From NCBI GenBank assembly GCA_034509495.1, contig CM067508.1, positions 27,710,297 through 27,774,296 on the forward strand: 64,000 nt of DNA, given 5' to 3'. Each line of letters starts with the position of its first letter. The stretch's first letter is position 1. The position numbers and the translations under genes are program-made. The notes below the pieces were generated by a model. It saw only the letters and a program-made list of their open reading frames with translations. It was not told the origin of the DNA and did no database searches. Of this stretch, positions 60,919 to 64,000 are shown piece after piece. Origin of the DNA: Acestrorhynchus altus. Lineage: Eukaryota; Chordata; Actinopteri; Characiformes; Acestrorhynchidae.

Positions 60919-61527
60919 GTGAGTAGCAATCTGTTGCACATAATTATCCCACAGACACCAGAACGACTGGATATGCTATTATGAGGATATGCTATTATGA
61001 TGATTTGCGTTACATATCTTTAATAATACTGAATATTCATGCTGGTATTCACAATAATTGTATTTATTTAATAAGATTATTGATTATTTATTTGTAATTT
61101 TCAGTATAATTTTCAGTATTATTAGGGCTTATATATTATATATATAATATATATAATATGCATGACTGTTCTGCTGGGGTACTCTGTAACTGTTCCATAA
61201 ATGTATTTACTTTTTGTGCATAATAGTGCCTAAATAGTAGTGAAAGGATTTTCACTGAAAGGTACTTTATTGTACCTTAAAAGGATGCAGCCCCAGCAAC
61301 AACCTTTGTACTTTTTCAAGGACAAATTTATACTTCATTTTCTTAGTGTGTACATACAAATTGACTATTTTGTTGTACATCAGAAACATCTTTGAGTGAG
61401 TTGTAATTTGAAAATGTGTATTGAATTTCAAAATCCTACATTGCGACTCTATACAGTCCATATATGGAAACTAAGGTGCAGACACACTTGTTGTGACATC
61501 ACTTGAAAGACAGAAACAAAAACATAT

Positions 61528-61572
61528 TAGGGCTCCTGAGTGGTGCAGCCGTCTAAGGGCATTTCCATGCTT
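61528..61572 (+). mobile_element. tRNA-type SINE 5' head (truncated)
   Basis: gggctcctgagtggtgcagc then cgtctaaggg is the usual start of a widespread fish SINE; the rest is missing. Confidence 0.55.
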
Positions 61573-62694
61573 TTTCCCATATACCTTACAATTCAACAAT
61601 TTGGTTTTTTTTTGTTTGTTTTTTATTTGTTTGTTTTGTCAATGCAATTATTTATAACTTAACTCCCACCCATTATCTAAGACTCTCCCATCACACAGTG
61701 CCATTATTGTTCGGTGAGTGAAAGACAGTCTATGCAAGCTGTGCTTGCTTCTGATTTAGGAAAACAAGCAAGCAGCACATTTATGAGCTGCCACCGGACA
61801 GCTGAACCTTCTTCCAAGAGAGTACTAACTGTCAGTTTCATTACATAATGCATGAATATGCATAAATTAAAATGTCAGGGCCACGACTCAGTAAGCCACT
61901 GGAACAACTTAGAAAGGCTTCATTCCTGTATGGCTGCCACCTGTTCAGTTTTCACAACAAGAAAGTCCATTTTTCAGGACATCCATGTGTCCACAGTGTC
62001 CAACTGGTGTCCAGGGTGGCTATTTAAAACATTAACTATATTGTATTTTGTTACACTTTTTAAAATATGGTTATATATTTTCAATGCATAGATGATAAAA
62101 AAGACCAGCAGTACGAATGCTTTCCATTTGTGATATAAAAAAAACTTTTGCAGGCTTCCTCCTGAGTAGTTTGTTTTTACCTGTTGAGCTCTAGAATATT
62201 GTGACTGTTTGTATAATAAACCTTCAGGTTTTTAACCATAAATTAAAAAAAAAACTGAGTGGACCTGTGCTGTTCTCCTTTTACACTATCAATCAGCCCA
62301 CAATATCAACCACAAACGTACCCATTCTGAGGCCACCCCTGGAGGCGGTTCAAGTTCAGTTCATTTATGGGGCACTTTAGGAGGATCTGAGGTTGCTTGA
62401 TATGTTCACATTAGCAGAGTCCATGACTCAGTGATCTCACACAATGTAAAATGTGTGAAATTACTCTGATATGAGGCTGAAGAATGTAGGCATAAATGTT
62501 GTCATTAATAATCTAAATTAAGCTTAATCCATATGTAATATATATGTAAATATGATCATGATTGTGACTTCACAACCATGAGGAATTTAAGATGAGTGTT
62601 TGCAACTTAGCTTCTACAGTATATAGAGACTGTATGGACTTTATAAGTCTTTGGGAAAATTGTATTAAAAATGCATAAACTTTCCAAAAAAAAA

Positions 62695-62719
62695 AAATAA
62701 ATAAAATAAAATAAAATAT

Positions 62720-62769
<50 letters not shown>

Positions 62770-62785
62770 AATATATATATTTGAC
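62695..62785. repeat. (TAAAA)n-(TA)n microsatellite
   Basis: A-rich ataaaataaa run followed by about 20 TA units. Confidence 0.9.
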
Positions 62786-63604
62786 CTCTAAAAAACTAAA
62801 AAGAAAAATACAACAACAAAATGTAGAATATCCAGCCTTTCAATGCCTACTTTGTACAGTGATTACTATGCATTATTCAATAACCACAGTGAAACTAATC
62901 CCTAATTCCCTCACAGCTCACTTCTACCTCACAAAATTAAAGTGGAATAACATAATATTACACCACCGTATCACTCTCCAGCTGTCTGAGTGTGGACACT
63001 GGCTGAGATCAAACCGATAGTATTTATTGTAGATTCAGGAGCTAATATTTCTAATGCAGGTGAGAGGTGGTGTGTGAGACAGCACAGAGCAGAGTGGACA
63101 TGTAGTTCTGCTCTGTGAAATGAGAGTTGGTCAGAGAGGCAGAACTTTGTTGAGAAGGGGTCTGAATGTTGAATCTTTAATGGGTGAAATGACAGAATAA
63201 GTGTGTTATGGTTGGCAGTAGGTGTTTTTGATGCATGTGTTTTTATATAAGCTTCCCAACGATGAAACATAGAGATGTCAAGTAGAGTTAGAGTTGTGCA
63301 CACAGTCAGCTCCTGTTGCTCATGAATAGTGTATTACAGTTTATATAAATATTGCAGGCAACAGGCATTCAGTCTTCGGCCTGTTCCCACTGTGCTTCCA
63401 CTCGTACACTCTTTCAGCTGGCTTGGACCTGTTCCAAGGTCTGCCCTTGCGTCTTTTCCTTTTCAGCGAGGGGGCATTTCCCTGAAGTTCACTCATACTG
63501 TACATACAAACAATGAAACTGAAACCTAGGCATTGTTACATTATATGCTACTTCCAAATACACAGTCTGATTTAGGACACCCCATGATCACCTTAGATGT
63601 TTTA

Positions 63605-63790
63605 ACATATGGACATTTGATCTTCATTTTAACTATATAGAGATAGAGGTGATATAAATAAACACACGAAACTGAAGAAATGTCTTTTAAACATCATTAA
63701 CAAAATAATAGAAATCCAATCTACTTCTGAGGGACAGTTAAGGACACCATATGTCCTACTAGCTGGTATTTCCTTCCCATAAACATAAAA
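63605..63790. repeat. Dispersed repeat, partner of 55965-56170
   Basis: acatttgatcttcattttaa, ctatatagagatagag, gttaaggacaccatatgtcc and agctggtatttccttcc align with the first copy. Both lie in nr1h4 introns. Confidence 0.65.
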
Positions 63791-63919
63791 TGTAAATGTA
63801 CATATAGGTCCACTGTGCTTGCAGACATATATGCAAGTCTACTCCATATAGAATTTGTCCTCCAGATTGTACCCATCCACACAGCCATGTCCTGCCAGAG
63901 GAGCATGGGTTCGCCTTTT

Positions 63920-64000
63920 GACCCTTGGTTCCTCTCAAGGTTTCATCCTCTTAGTCTGAGGGAGCCTTTTCTTGCGCTGGTTTGCTCAATTGAGACTTGG
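63920..64000 (-). repeat. Dispersed fish repeat, reverse relative of 27560-27620
   Basis: tggttcctctcaaggtttca then tcctcttagtctgagggagc is a common teleost repeat phrase, cut by the window edge. Confidence 0.5.

Larger units (their letters stand above)
60919..64000 (+). other. nr1h4 intron 3 (continues past window)
   Basis: At least 3.08 kb with no ligand-binding-domain exon that I can recognise. It contains a SINE head (61528-61572), a (TA)n tract (about 62715-62785), and a copy of the repeat at 55970 (63605-63790). Confidence 0.6.

Overview
This window is vertebrate genomic DNA, almost certainly from a ray-finned (teleost) fish. The evidence is genes split into many short exons with GT-AG introns, one CpG-island promoter, long introns full of microsatellites and decayed Tc1/mariner, hAT-like, SINE and LINE copies, and exon-encoded proteins that closely match fish/vertebrate families. 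The repeat flavour (a tRNA-type SINE whose tail reads like 'ctggataagggcgtc') suggests an otophysan fish, but that is only an impression. Nothing here is bacterial or viral.

Three genes account for all coding sequence that I can support. (1) Minus strand, 169-22165: the 5' part of the clock transcription factor bmal2/arntl2. Nine phase-consistent coding exons give the first 360 residues (N-terminus, NLS, bHLH, PAS-A, start of PAS-B); the gene leaves the window on the left. Exon 1 lies in a CpG island near 22.1 kb and is followed by a ~17 kb intron 1. (2) Plus strand, 30233-43604: a complete slc17a8 (vesicular glutamate transporter 3, VGLUT3), 12 coding exons, 593 residues. All five charged transport residues known from VGLUT2 are present. 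(3) Plus strand, from about 51.3 kb: the 5' part of nr1h4 (bile-acid receptor FXR), with a probable untranslated first exon and three coding exons that carry the N-terminal domain and the complete DNA-binding domain. The ligand-binding domain lies beyond the right edge.

Layout: bmal2 and slc17a8 are head to head, with ~8 kb between their start codons. That gap holds the bmal2 promoter and three consecutive tandem arrays (34-bp, ~31-bp and ~32-bp units), microsatellites, and a ~950 bp array of RFX/X-box-like half-sites just upstream of slc17a8. slc17a8 and nr1h4 run in the same direction with about 8 kb of repeat-rich DNA between them. In humans the orthologues are all on chromosome 12 but on different arms (ARNTL2 on 12p, SLC17A8 and NR1H4 on 12q), so the tight linkage here is notable. 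The three genes do not form a pathway; they act in the clock, in glutamate loading of synaptic vesicles and in bile-acid sensing.

Most interesting details: a probable GC-AG intron in the bHLH-PAS linker of bmal2, with an overlapping in-frame GT-AG alternative; an exact RORE 95 bp inside bmal2 intron 1; a degenerate ~79 bp tandem duplication carrying CCAAT boxes in its promoter; an HNF1-like site and an upstream ORF at the presumed nr1h4 first exon; and a 34-bp minisatellite that is open in all three frames of one strand. I found no convincing new biological system.
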